Positions 8,112-16,161 of a DNA stretch of 50,303 nt are shown here, one piece after another. Source of the stretch: an uncultured Clostridia bacterium (GTDB lineage: Bacteria > Bacillota > Clostridia > Oscillospirales > Ruminococcaceae); assembly GCA_944382885.1 (NCBI GenBank), contig CALWNT010000100.1:1-50303 (forward strand), in the 5' to 3' direction. Both the position numbers and the translations under genes were made by a program. The number at the start of each line of letters is the position of its first letter. The first letter of the stretch is position 1. A model generated the notes under the pieces. That model had not been told where the DNA came from, made no database searches, and worked only from the letters and a program-made list of their open reading frames with translations.

Positions 8112-9729
8112 ACTGCTGCGGGAATCCGTACAGCTGGAACAGCGTGGGCGCAGCCCTCAGGAAGAGGATACCTACCTCCAAAACCAGGAACAAATTGGCA
8201 AAATCCTGATGGATATGCAGAAAAAATATCCCTATCTTTTAAATATCGAAATTGTCACCGAACAGGGAGAATATCCTTCCGCCAGTCCAGACAGCGAGTC
8301 TCAAATCCATATCACCGATTTGGAAAGTTTCCGCGCATCTCCGGCTTATCAGCAGGCCAAAAGCATCAGCAGCCTTCCATTATGGGATTACAGTTATCAA
8401 AAGCAGTCCCCCTTCCAATTGGGGAACTCGTCCAGCTATCTGGGACAGTATATCACTCTCTACCGTTCTATCAATGAATATGACCAATTTCTCGGCATGA
8501 TTGTGATGAATATTTCGCTCAACGTATTTTCCCAGCTTTCTACCAGTTCAGAGGAATCCCTTACAGAGGAATATCTTCTCCTTTTAGACGACGACGGCAT
8601 TATCACCTATTTTAACAGCTCCAAATTTCTCCCCTTTCCGCCCCTTTCTCAAAAAAATATTTCCGACATTTTACAAACAAAAGGGCAAACCACTGATTAT
8701 CAAATTTTAAACAGTGATTATCAGATCAATACTGTTACCTGCAGCGCAACTACCTGGACGCTGGCAAGCATCACCTTAAAAAGCAGTCTCAACCAAACAC
8801 TGTATGACATTGTGCAAACTCTGATTATCATAACGGCTGTCAGCCTGATTGTTTCCTTTATTATGTCTTATCTGGTTACTTACAGCATTGTGAATCCAGT
8901 TCAGCGCCTTTGCAAGGCAATGAACCGGATCGAAATAGACAGCCTGCAAAACGGTTATGTGGATTTTTGTCCGGATGAAATCGGCGTTTTGGGAAGAGAC
9001 TTTAACAAAATGCTGCGCCGCAATCAGGAGCTGATCCACAAGGTTTATGCCATCGAGCTAGAGAAAAACAAAGAAACCCTCCGGCGAAAAGAGGCCGAGC
9101 TGGACGCGCTGCAAATGCAGATCAATCCCCATTTTCTTTACAATACCCTGGATATTATCCGCTGGCAGCTGATGGAGGAAGAAGGAAAAGAAAGCAAGGC
9201 CGGACATATGCTGATTCTGTTCTCCAAGCTTTTAAAATTGAGTATGCGCAAAACCTCCAAACTGGTGTCGGTCAGGGAGGAAATCGACCATGTGAAAACC
9301 TATCTGAAGGTGGTGGAATTTGATTTAGAATATCCGGTTACACTCCATATTGATTTAACCGAGTCGGTGTTAAATTGTGCGATCCCCAAGCTGACCTTTC
9401 AGCCTTTTTTTGAAAACGCATTTGTCCATGCGTTCCAGGGGAACACTCGTCCGGCAAACATCTGGGTCTATGCGGAAGAAAAAGAGAAAGACGTGACTAT
9501 TTTCATCAAAAATGACGGCCGTCCTATTGAAGATGAAGAACTTCTTTTATTAAATCAGGACCTCAAAGACGGCGTCAAAAACAACCACATCGGGCTGAGA
9601 AATGTCAATGAACGGATCAAAATTTACTTCGGAGATGCTTATGGAATCGCAATTACCAAAGCGGAAGAAAACCGAACGACTATTTTGATCCATATCCCAA
9701 AGGAGGATTCCTCATGTTTCAGGCAGTAG
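8101..9729 (+). pseudogene. YesM/LytS-type sensor histidine kinase, N-terminal part missing
   Basis: Sensor of a sugar-responsive two-component system. From about 8104 the frame gives part of an extracellular sensor domain, then a TM helix (about 8800-8890, TLIIITAVSLIVSFIMSYLV), a HAMP-like linker, the His_kinase motif LQMQINPHFLYNTLDIIRWQ (about 9110-9165; phospho-accepting His in NPHFLYN) and an ATPase domain with N-box FFENAFVHAF and GLRNVNERI. The first TM helix, which should precede the sensor domain, is absent. The open frame reaches back to a TTG at 8041, but those codons are the antisense of the binding-protein linker. Without TM1 and a start site it is probably not functional. It overlaps the response regulator by 16 bp. 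Confidence 0.75.
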
Positions 9730-11243
9730 TTGTAGACGATAAAAAAATGATTCGGGAAGGGCTGACCAAGCACATCCCCTGGCAGGAGCTGGGTTATCAG
9801 CTGCTGGGAGCGGCTCAGGACGCAAAAGAAGTCATTTCACTGATCGAACAACACTGTGTCGACGTTTTAATTACGGACATCGTGATGCCGAATATGAACG
9901 GGCTGGAACTCATACGAGCGGTAAAACTCGTAAATCCCACCATAAAAATCGTTATTTTAAGCGCCTATGACCGCTTTGACTACGCTCAAAAGGCCATTTT
10001 GCTCGGCGCGCACTGTTATCTGACAAAGCCGGTAGATTTAGACGAATTACAGGAGGAACTTCTGACTCTGAAAAAGATTCTAAAACAGGAAGAAGAGGAG
10101 CGCCGGCAAAGCCATCTGTTTTTACATATTGCCAGAGGACAATTTTTTGACTATTTCAGCAACGGAGAAGGAACATCAGACGACGAGATCCGCCAAAGGG
10201 CCCAACGGCTGAATCTCCATTTTCCGTAAGAAGAATATATCCTCACAGAGCTTCATTTTTGTGACACTTCTAAAAAAGACGGAATTTTCCCCCAGATGCT
10301 CCGCACGCTGCAAAAAGTGGGGGAAACCTTCTGCATCAAAAAGGAAGCGGACCGAGCCACCGTTTTGCTGTTTCCTTTTTCCTCCTCTGGCCTGGAGGAA
10401 CGGCTGAACGGTTTTTGCGGGGCCTTTCAAAAGGAGAAACTGTGTCTAAGTGTTTCTAACCCTCGTTTTGCTCTGACCGAACTGCCAGATGCTATTCGGG
10501 AAGCCAAACGGGCAATGGAATATAAGGTGATGCAGAAATACCGGTGTGTCTATTTTTACGATAAAATCCAGAGGTTGTTTGAACGGAAAATGAAGCTCTC
10601 TCCCCAAAAGGAGGAGCAGCTGATTCGCTGCCTGTCGGAACAAGACCCCGAAAAATATCAAAGCTGTGTAGACCAGCTGATTGCTCAGTATCAGTTCCGC
10701 AGAGCTGACGAAATCCCCTATGAAGCTTATCTCGCTATTATTTTGTGTGCCAATCACTATCTGGAGGAATCTGACGCTCCTTTTCAGGAAACGGAACAGG
10801 CCATTCACCAGATTCTGTTGGCGCCCAACTGTGAATCAGCCCAGACTATTTTTGCAAAATTTACTTCCGACTGCTTTGCGTTACTTCAAAACAACCACAG
10901 AAAAATCTCCAACCAGATCGTTGAGCGTGCCATGGAGTATATCCGAGAGCATTATCCGGAGGAAATTACCCTTCAGCGGCTGTCCCAGGAGGTTTATGTC
11001 AATCCCATGTATTTAAGCCGTTTGTTTAAGGAAAAAGCCGCCATCTCCTATATCGATTATCTCACCCAGGTGAGGATGACCCATGCCAAGGAATTACTGG
11101 GCGATTTATCCCTGCGGATCTATGATATTTCGGAAATGGTGGGCTATGAAAGCCGCAAGCATTTTGGCAAAGTGTTTAAAGAGCATACCGGTATGTCCCC
11201 AAAAGATTACCGAAACTCTATTCTCACAGAAGAATCTGACTAA
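9714..11243 (+). pseudogene. YesN-type response regulator (REC + AraC HTH) with an in-frame stop
   Basis: The receiver domain starts at ATG 9714 (GGAGGA upstream): MFQAVVVDDKKMIREGL with acidic pair DD, phospho-acceptor Asp in LITDIVMPNMNG, and KPVD lysine. After 171 codons a TAA (10227-10229) interrupts the frame. The same frame continues directly after it (EEYILTELHFCDTSKK...) without a shift. It runs to an AraC-type double helix-turn-helix at the C-terminus (YIREHYPEEITLQRLSQEVYVN ... ISEMVGYESRKHFGKVFKEHTG). Read through, the protein would be about 509 codons, the usual YesN length. A single point mutation explains the stop. A downstream ATG at 10296 has no good ribosome binding site. It would have controlled the adjacent sugar ABC operon. 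Confidence 0.82.
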
Positions 11244-11247
11244 AGAA

Positions 11248-11286
11248 AAACAGCCGGAAGATAGATGAACGATCTTCCGGCTGTTT
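11248..11286. terminator. Hairpin between converging genes
   Basis: 15-bp perfect stem (arms 11248-11262 and 11272-11286, core ACAGCCGGAAGAT) with 9-nt loop. A-run on one side and TTT on the other. It serves the response-regulator transcript (+) and the PHP operon (-). Confidence 0.8.
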
Positions 11287-11323
11287 CTAACAGATTGGAG
11301 GTTTGAATGCAAACCTCATCCTT

Positions 11324-12148
11324 TTATTTTGGCAGTGTAATCTTATCCTCTTCCCGAAGCTCCAGCATGGTCACAACCGGCTCCAGACAGCGTCTGAGGT
11401 TGTATTCCGGCGCGTTGAGATCCGCGACTGTATGGGCGTCCGATCCGCAGTAGAATTTGCAGCCGGCGTCCCTCGCCAGCTTCAACAGTTTCAGGTGGCT
11501 CTCTTTTTTCTCCGGCCACTGAAATTCCTTTAAAAAGCAGTTGCTGTTGAGTTCAATCCCCGCTCCATTTCTGGCAAAGCGCCGAAAAATTTCCGTCAAG
11601 CGGTCAGAATCCATATGATCCAGCACCTGGCGGGACAATTCCCCCTCATACAGCCAGTTTAAATGGGCGATTCCCACCTTATGCCAAGGCAGAGACAGCT
11701 TAGAAATCCGGTCCAGACGGTCGGTAAAGACCTCGCTCAGCCCCTCCACCGTCCGCTCCGCGCTGGGACAGGTGATTTCCTTCAAATGCAGGTGATTCGG
11801 CGGAATGATGATGAAGGAAAACAGATCATATTTTTCCGGGGAAATGCCCACCCGTCCGTCTTCTAAAAATTCTGTCTCACATCCCAGCAAGATGTTGGGA
11901 GTTGTTTCACTCTCTCCGATATGCAGCTGAAAGGGATAATCCTCTGTCACATGAGGCGTATTCTGCTGCTGATACCAGGGATCGATATCCGGCAGACTTT
12001 CGTCCCAATAGTGGTCGGTAATACATACCGTCCGGTAGCCCTCCCTTTCGGCATGTTCCGCAATGGCCTGGGGCGTCATGGACGGGTCTCCGCTGCAAAG
12101 GGAAAGATGGGTGTGGCAATGCAGGTCGTGGTCGATGACAAATTTCAT
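11324..12148 (-). CDS. PHP-domain metal-dependent hydrolase (histidinol-phosphatase-like)
   Basis: Polymerase-and-histidinol-phosphatase fold: HDLHCHTHLSLCSGDP near the N-terminus, then ITDHYWDES, GCETEF, and FYCGSDAHT near the C-terminus. These supply the His/Asp/Glu ligands of a metal cluster. Start ATG 12148 has AAGGAAGG about 7 bases upstream and gives 274 aa; the open frame upstream to 12259 has no ribosome binding site. Last gene of a minus-strand operon behind DeoR and a second PHP protein. Likely a cytoplasmic phosphoesterase, perhaps on a sugar phosphate. It is not evidently hisK, since no histidine genes are near. Confidence 0.85.
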   Translation of the reverse strand: MKFVIDHDLHCHTHLSLCSGDPSMTPQAIAEHAEREGYRTVCITDHYWDESLPDIDPWYQQQNTPHVTEDYPFQLHIGESETTPNILLGCETEFLEDGRVGISPEKYDLFSFIIIPPNHLHLKEITCPSAERTVEGLSEVFTDRLDRISKLSLPWHKVGIAHLNWLYEGELSRQVLDHMDSDRLTEIFRRFARNGAGIELNSNCFLKEFQWPEKKESHLKLLKLARDAGCKFYCGSDAHTVADLNAPEYNLRRCLEPVVTMLELREEDKITLPK

Positions 12149-12194
12149 GAAAATCCTTCCTTTCTGAGACAAAATGGAGAAGATCGTTTTTTCA

Positions 12195-13145
12195 TTAAAG
12201 CGTAATGGAGTCCTGTAAGAAAATCGGATTGCTCCAAGCGATTCTGCCCTCGTGGTCAATGACCTCCGCCCGAACGTATTTTTCCTTTCCGCAGAGTTTC
12301 ATTTCACCATGCCGCAGGATTTCTTCTCCCTTAGCAAGGATAGAGTGCCCGAAGGTTTCATAGGTCACGAAGTGAATTTCCCGAGCATCGGAACAGTCTA
12401 TTTTGGCAACTCCGTCCTCCACAGAGAATTCATAAATTTCCGGACCGGTAGAGGAATAGAAGTTTCCTTCCTTCAGCGCCGCAGTGATGGCCTCAATGGT
12501 CAATTCCCTGGCGTTGACCATGACCCAGCCCCCGCAGTAATCGTCTATGACAAAATGAGCGTCGTCGGTGGCGACTCCCCAGACCTTTCTGCCCCGTCTT
12601 AACAGAGAATCCCAATGAGTCACGCCAAAACCAGTACGGCTTTCCACATCACAGCCATAATTGTAGATTTCCATTGCGAAGAAACCTTCTAAATCCAGAA
12701 AATCGGTAAGCTCCAGCCTAGACCAATCCGGATGGTTGAACACCACCAGATTGTTGGCCGCCAACGTCTCATCAATGGTAGACTGTACGGTAGAAAGTCC
12801 TTCCCATTTTTTCACTGGAAACCGCTGATGATGATAAAAGCCATTTTCCTTTGTCGCCTCTTCCCCTGCAGCATGCTGTCCGATCGCCAATAGGTGATAG
12901 ATGCGAAGGGGGTCCGGCTTATCGCAGGAAAATTCCGCTCCAGGAAGGATCAGGAAATTCTCATGATTTAGTTCCCTGTTGTAGGTATAATGTTCATGTT
13001 CGGTAAAGGATACAAAGTGATAACCGTGATCCTCATAAATCTTCGCCACCTCTTCCGGGGATTTTCTCCCGTCCGAATTGGTGGAATGAAGATGAAGGTT
13101 CCCCTTATACCAGTTTCCGTCTGTTTTTAAGCCCAACTGTTTCAT
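12195..13145 (-). CDS. PHP-domain phosphoesterase, TrpH/CehA-like
   Basis: 316 aa. The metal-binding motifs of the PHP fold are all present: GNLHLHSTNSDGRKSPEEV (residues about 15-33), SFTEHEHY, LPGAEFSC, FNHPDW and ATDDAHF. After about residue 225 the chain leaves the PHP core; a short beta-rich C-terminal domain (EFSVEDGVAKIDCSDAREIHFVTY) follows, as in CehA-like proteins. Start ATG 13145 is preceded by AAGGAGA. It lies 32 bp after deoR and 46 bp before the second PHP gene. Substrate unknown; phosphodiester or phosphorylated-sugar hydrolysis is the family expectation. Confidence 0.87.
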   Translation of the reverse strand: MKQLGLKTDGNWYKGNLHLHSTNSDGRKSPEEVAKIYEDHGYHFVSFTEHEHYTYNRELNHENFLILPGAEFSCDKPDPLRIYHLLAIGQHAAGEEATKENGFYHHQRFPVKKWEGLSTVQSTIDETLAANNLVVFNHPDWSRLELTDFLDLEGFFAMEIYNYGCDVESRTGFGVTHWDSLLRRGRKVWGVATDDAHFVIDDYCGGWVMVNARELTIEAITAALKEGNFYSSTGPEIYEFSVEDGVAKIDCSDAREIHFVTYETFGHSILAKGEEILRHGEMKLCGKEKYVRAEVIDHEGRIAWSNPIFLQDSITL

Positions 13146-13177
13146 GCTGTATGTTCTCCTTTTCTTTTTCTCTCTTT

Positions 13178-13948
13178 CTATTTTTCAGGAAGAATCAGAT
13201 TGATTCCCTCTGTTTCATAACGCTCTTGCACTTCCTGGGGAAGCTCGGAATCCGCAATTACGGCTTCCGCCCGGATCAGATCGCAAATTTTCATCAGGCA
13301 GACCTTGTCAAAGCAGCTGCTGTTGCAAAGAGCGATGGTAGAGCCCGCGATATCCATCATCGCCCGCTGCACCTCCACTTCCCCAAATCCATAGGAAGTA
13401 AATCCGGAATGGAGAGAGATGCCGCTGGGAGTCATAAAATAATAATTGACCCGGTACTGCTTTAAATGCCTGAGACAGTTTTCCCCAACTACCGCTTTTT
13501 CCCCGTGATCCAGCACACCCCCGGTAAAGATCACATTGAAGGACGGTTTTTCCATCAGTTCATTCATCACAGGAATGGAATTGGTAAGAACTGTCAGGTT
13601 TTCAAAATTCTTTTTCAGCGCCCTAGCCACTTTCAGATTAGTCGTGCCGGAATCCAACGCTACCGAATCCTTTTCTTTCAGAAACCGGCAGGCTGTCTGA
13701 GCCAATTCCGATTTTTCTTCCTCATACCAATCTTCCCGCTCCTGAAATTTTGGCTCGCTGGTATCCACCTGATCCAGCACTGCTCCGCCGTAGACCTTCT
13801 TGAGACAGCCTTCTCTTTCCAAATAATCCAGATCCCGGCGTACCGTTTCAGTAGAGACGCCAAAAAGCTCAGTTAGCGCGGCCACCTTTACCGCACGGTC
13901 TTTTCTCAAAAGTTCCATAATTTTTCGGTGTCGTTCTTCTGCCAGCAT
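13178..13948 (-). CDS. DeoR/GlpR-family sugar-phosphate-responsive transcriptional regulator
   Basis: 256 aa. N-terminal DeoR winged helix-turn-helix (MLAEERHRKIMELLRKDRAV ... LFGVSTETVRRDLDYLEREG) and C-terminal DeoRC effector domain with ALDSGTTN and FTGGVL, the sugar-phosphate-binding loops. Usually a repressor released by a phosphorylated sugar. First gene of the deoR-PHP-PHP operon. Its upstream region carries a perfect palindrome (14024-14048) and an imperfect one over its -10 box, either of which could be an autoregulatory operator. It may also act on the divergent MFS-glycosidase unit about 720 bp away. Confidence 0.93.
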   Translation of the reverse strand: MLAEERHRKIMELLRKDRAVKVAALTELFGVSTETVRRDLDYLEREGCLKKVYGGAVLDQVDTSEPKFQEREDWYEEEKSELAQTACRFLKEKDSVALDSGTTNLKVARALKKNFENLTVLTNSIPVMNELMEKPSFNVIFTGGVLDHGEKAVVGENCLRHLKQYRVNYYFMTPSGISLHSGFTSYGFGEVEVQRAMMDIAGSTIALCNSSCFDKVCLMKICDLIRAEAVIADSELPQEVQERYETEGINLILPEK

Positions 13949-13981
13949 TCTATCACCAACCTTAGCTGTTTTTATTTACTT

Positions 13982-14010
13982 ATTGTAATATTGCATGAAT
14001 TATTTGCTAA
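13982..14010 (-). promoter_or_regulatory. Predicted deoR promoter with overlapping palindrome
   Basis: Minus strand TTAGCA (14005-14010), 17-bp spacer, TACAAT (13982-13987). TGTAATATTGCA at 13984-13995 is an imperfect palindrome overlapping the -10 box. The -35 box touches the left terminal motif of repeat copy A. Confidence 0.45.
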
Positions 14011-14471
14011 CTGGAAATTTATCGTATAGAACCCTATAGGTTCTATACTCCGTTTGTGGTGGTACCGACCCCCACGCCCCGGCTCAATTTTGCGACTCAA
14101 TTTATTGAGTTGCCCAACTATTGAGGAAAAGGGCGCTGCTCAGTCGCCGCGGAGGCTTTGGTACGGGTCTAATAAGTGTTCTCCTAACCAAACGAAGAAG
14201 GAAAAGTTTAGTTTACAACCAGTACTGACGATTGTTTTGGCAGAAACTAATATTTTCTACTGCACTTTGATAGGAGCCAACTTTTAAGACCCTCTCTAAG
14301 CCTTCACGGCGTTTGAGTGAAGCGTTTTGTGTCCTTTGGCGCTCACCAAAGGACATCGGGGTGCCGGGGTGAAACGCCCGGCAAACTATTTGATATTGAT
14401 AAAACAAATTTTGTTCTATCACAAAGGCTGTGGGGGGCGGTACTCCCACATAAAAAGATAAATTTCCGTTT
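14009..14471 (+). repeat. MITE-like structured repeat, copy A
   Basis: Non-coding element bounded by inverted copies of a 15-bp motif: AACTGGAAATTTATC at 14009-14023 and GATAAATTTCCGTTT at 14457-14471 (perfect over the inner 11 bp). From 14055 to 14386 it aligns along its whole length with copy B, with long identical stretches at the 3' side. Visible hairpins: GTGGTGGT/ACCCCCAC at 14056-14075, a CTTCAC/GTGAAG stem, GTCCTTTGG/CCAAAGGAC, and GCCGGG/CCCGGC. An inverted copy of the first hairpin lies at 14430-14449. No open frame is plausible. It sits between deoR and the MFS gene, in the same orientation as copy B. Confidence 0.65.
14024..14048. promoter_or_regulatory. Perfect 10-bp inverted repeat upstream of deoR (possible operator)
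   Basis: GTATAGAACC, 5-nt spacer, GGTTCTATAC. It lies just upstream of the deoR -35 box and just inside the left end of repeat copy A. Copy B lacks it, so it may be host DNA or a copy-specific hairpin. Confidence 0.4.
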
Positions 14472-14591
14472 AACTGACTCCATTTCGTGTCCATTATATC
14501 CCAGAGCTTTCTCTAAGTCAATATAAAACCACAAATTTTTGTTTCTATTTTTTGATTTATCTTTATTTCAATACAAAAACAACATTTCCCC

Positions 14592-14620
14592 TTGACAAAT
14601 AACAACAAATACAATATAAT
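14592..14620 (+). promoter_or_regulatory. Promoter of the MFS transporter-glycosidase unit
   Basis: TTGACA (14592-14597), 17-bp spacer, TATAAT (14615-14620): perfect sigma-A consensus. An 8-bp inverted repeat AAATACAA (14607-14614) / TTGTATTT (14646-14653) flanks the -10 and start, a possible repressor site. Confidence 0.88.
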
Positions 14621-14669
14621 TCCACACAAACAATATTGATTTTGGTTGTATTTTGAGGAGGTTGTCATT

Positions 14670-15971
14670 ATGACTGATGCTGAAAAAATCCGTTTGCAGG
14701 AAAAATGGCAGAAAAAAATTTTGTTGTTTTGCTGGCTTACTTACGCGCTTTCTTATTTTTGCCGTACCAATCTCTCAATCGCTCTCCCGAAAATGAGCGA
14801 AACATTCCATTGGAGCACGGTTTCAGCTGGGATGATCGGAAGCGTCTTTTTCCTCAGTTATGGCTTTGGACATCTTGTGAACGGCTTATTGGGAGATAAA
14901 ATGCCGATTAAAAAATTTATGCTTTTTGGCTTATTGGGCACCTCCTTTTGTAATCTTTTAATCGGATTTTTTTCTTATTATTGGGTCATTACGGCTGTTT
15001 GGATGCTTAACGGCTTCTTCCTGTCCACTCTTTGGGGACCCATCGTCCGGGCAATGGCCATGTGGTATGCTCCTGAAGAGCGCAACCTGCCTGCAATCAT
15101 CATTTCCTTTTCCTCTTTGGCCGGATATCTAATTTCCTGGGCAGGATTGGGTATTCTTATCGAATTCACCTCCTGGAAAGGCGCTTTTTTCCTTCCCGGA
15201 CTGGTTACGCTGGCCTTTTCCATCTGGTTTGCGGTAGGAATGAACGATCATCCTCAACAAATGGGACTGGACGACTTTACCTACAGCACCCTTCCTGGAA
15301 ATGAGCATATTTCTCTTAACACTTCAAAGGAAGATTTGAGGCCTTCTTTTTGGGAAATCATCAAAAAGGAGCACCTGCTCTGTTTTTGTCTTGCGGCTAT
15401 TGCCCAGGGAATTATCAAAGACGGCATTACCCTTTGGGAACCCACCATTTTAAGCAGCCTTTATAAGGCTTCCTCTTCTGTGGTTTCGCTGGCGTCCTCC
15501 TTGATTCCGATATTCAGTTTTCTTGGTGTGCTGCTTTCGGGTAAGCTGATGAACCGGTATCTGGGGAAAGAAAAAAAACCAGGCATCATCTTGTTTATCA
15601 GCACCGGTATTTTCTGTCTATTCTTTTATTTTCTATTGGGGAAATCCCTTTGGAGCGACGTGCTGTTTTTTGGTTTCATCTCCGCCCTTCTTTCCGGAAT
15701 CAACACCCTGCTTTTGACCTTCATCCCCCTACGACTGGCAAAATTTGGATATTCTTCCAGCACAGCAGGTATCTTTAATTTCTGCGCCTATTTAGGCGCC
15801 GGGTGTTCCGGCATTTTATCCGGCGCGTTAGTAGACAACGGCGGTTGGAACAGCACCATCCTGCTTTGGTTCATTCTCTGTGTCGTCGGAGCCGCAGCGG
15901 TTTTACTAGGGTTTCGCGGGAAAAATCGTCATCTGAGCCCTGTTCATCTATTTGGAAAAAATCAGGTCTAA
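14670..15971 (+). CDS. MFS transporter, OPA (GlpT/UhpT-like) family
   Basis: 433-aa cytoplasmic-membrane transporter with about 12 TM helices. The N-terminal YFCRTNLSIALPKM (residues about 30-43) is the R-x-N/L signature of organophosphate:phosphate antiporters, and LSYGFGHLVNGLLGDKM is the loop 2-3 motif. Start ATG 14670 follows GAGGAGG at 8 bases; the longer frame from TTG 14646 has no ribosome binding site. It is followed after 190 bp by the large glycosidase, so it likely imports that enzyme's substrate or a related phosphorylated or acidic sugar. Substrate is inference only. Confidence 0.88.
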   Translation: MTDAEKIRLQEKWQKKILLFCWLTYALSYFCRTNLSIALPKMSETFHWSTVSAGMIGSVFFLSYGFGHLVNGLLGDKMPIKKFMLFGLLGTSFCNLLIGFFSYYWVITAVWMLNGFFLSTLWGPIVRAMAMWYAPEERNLPAIIISFSSLAGYLISWAGLGILIEFTSWKGAFFLPGLVTLAFSIWFAVGMNDHPQQMGLDDFTYSTLPGNEHISLNTSKEDLRPSFWEIIKKEHLLCFCLAAIAQGIIKDGITLWEPTILSSLYKASSSVVSLASSLIPIFSFLGVLLSGKLMNRYLGKEKKPGIILFISTGIFCLFFYFLLGKSLWSDVLFFGFISALLSGINTLLLTFIPLRLAKFGYSSSTAGIFNFCAYLGAGCSGILSGALVDNGGWNSTILLWFILCVVGAAAVLLGFRGKNRHLSPVHLFGKNQV

Positions 15972-16161
15972 ATCTGTCTTTTTGATCTTCCATTTATTAC
16001 TTGGTGATTTTATTGCTAATTTTTTCTGTTTTTTGTCGGATTCCACAATATTTTTTCTTTTTCATCTAGTGTATACTCAAAATATGCCGGTCAAAATCAG
16101 AAAAATTTTCTGAGGACTATCTCCGGTTATCCTTTGTAAAAACAGACGGAGTGATTTTGAT

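Noticed and set aside
10296..11243. An independent AraC-family gene starting at ATG 10296.
   Set aside because: It is in the same frame as the receiver-domain gene, separated by a single stop, and lacks a ribosome binding site; one interrupted YesN-type gene explains it better.
14056..14075. GGTGGTACCG resembles the T-box antiterminator motif.
   Set aside because: Copy B has GGGGGTGCCG at the same place, and there is no stem I specifier loop or downstream aminoacyl-tRNA or amino-acid gene. It is the first hairpin of the repeat.
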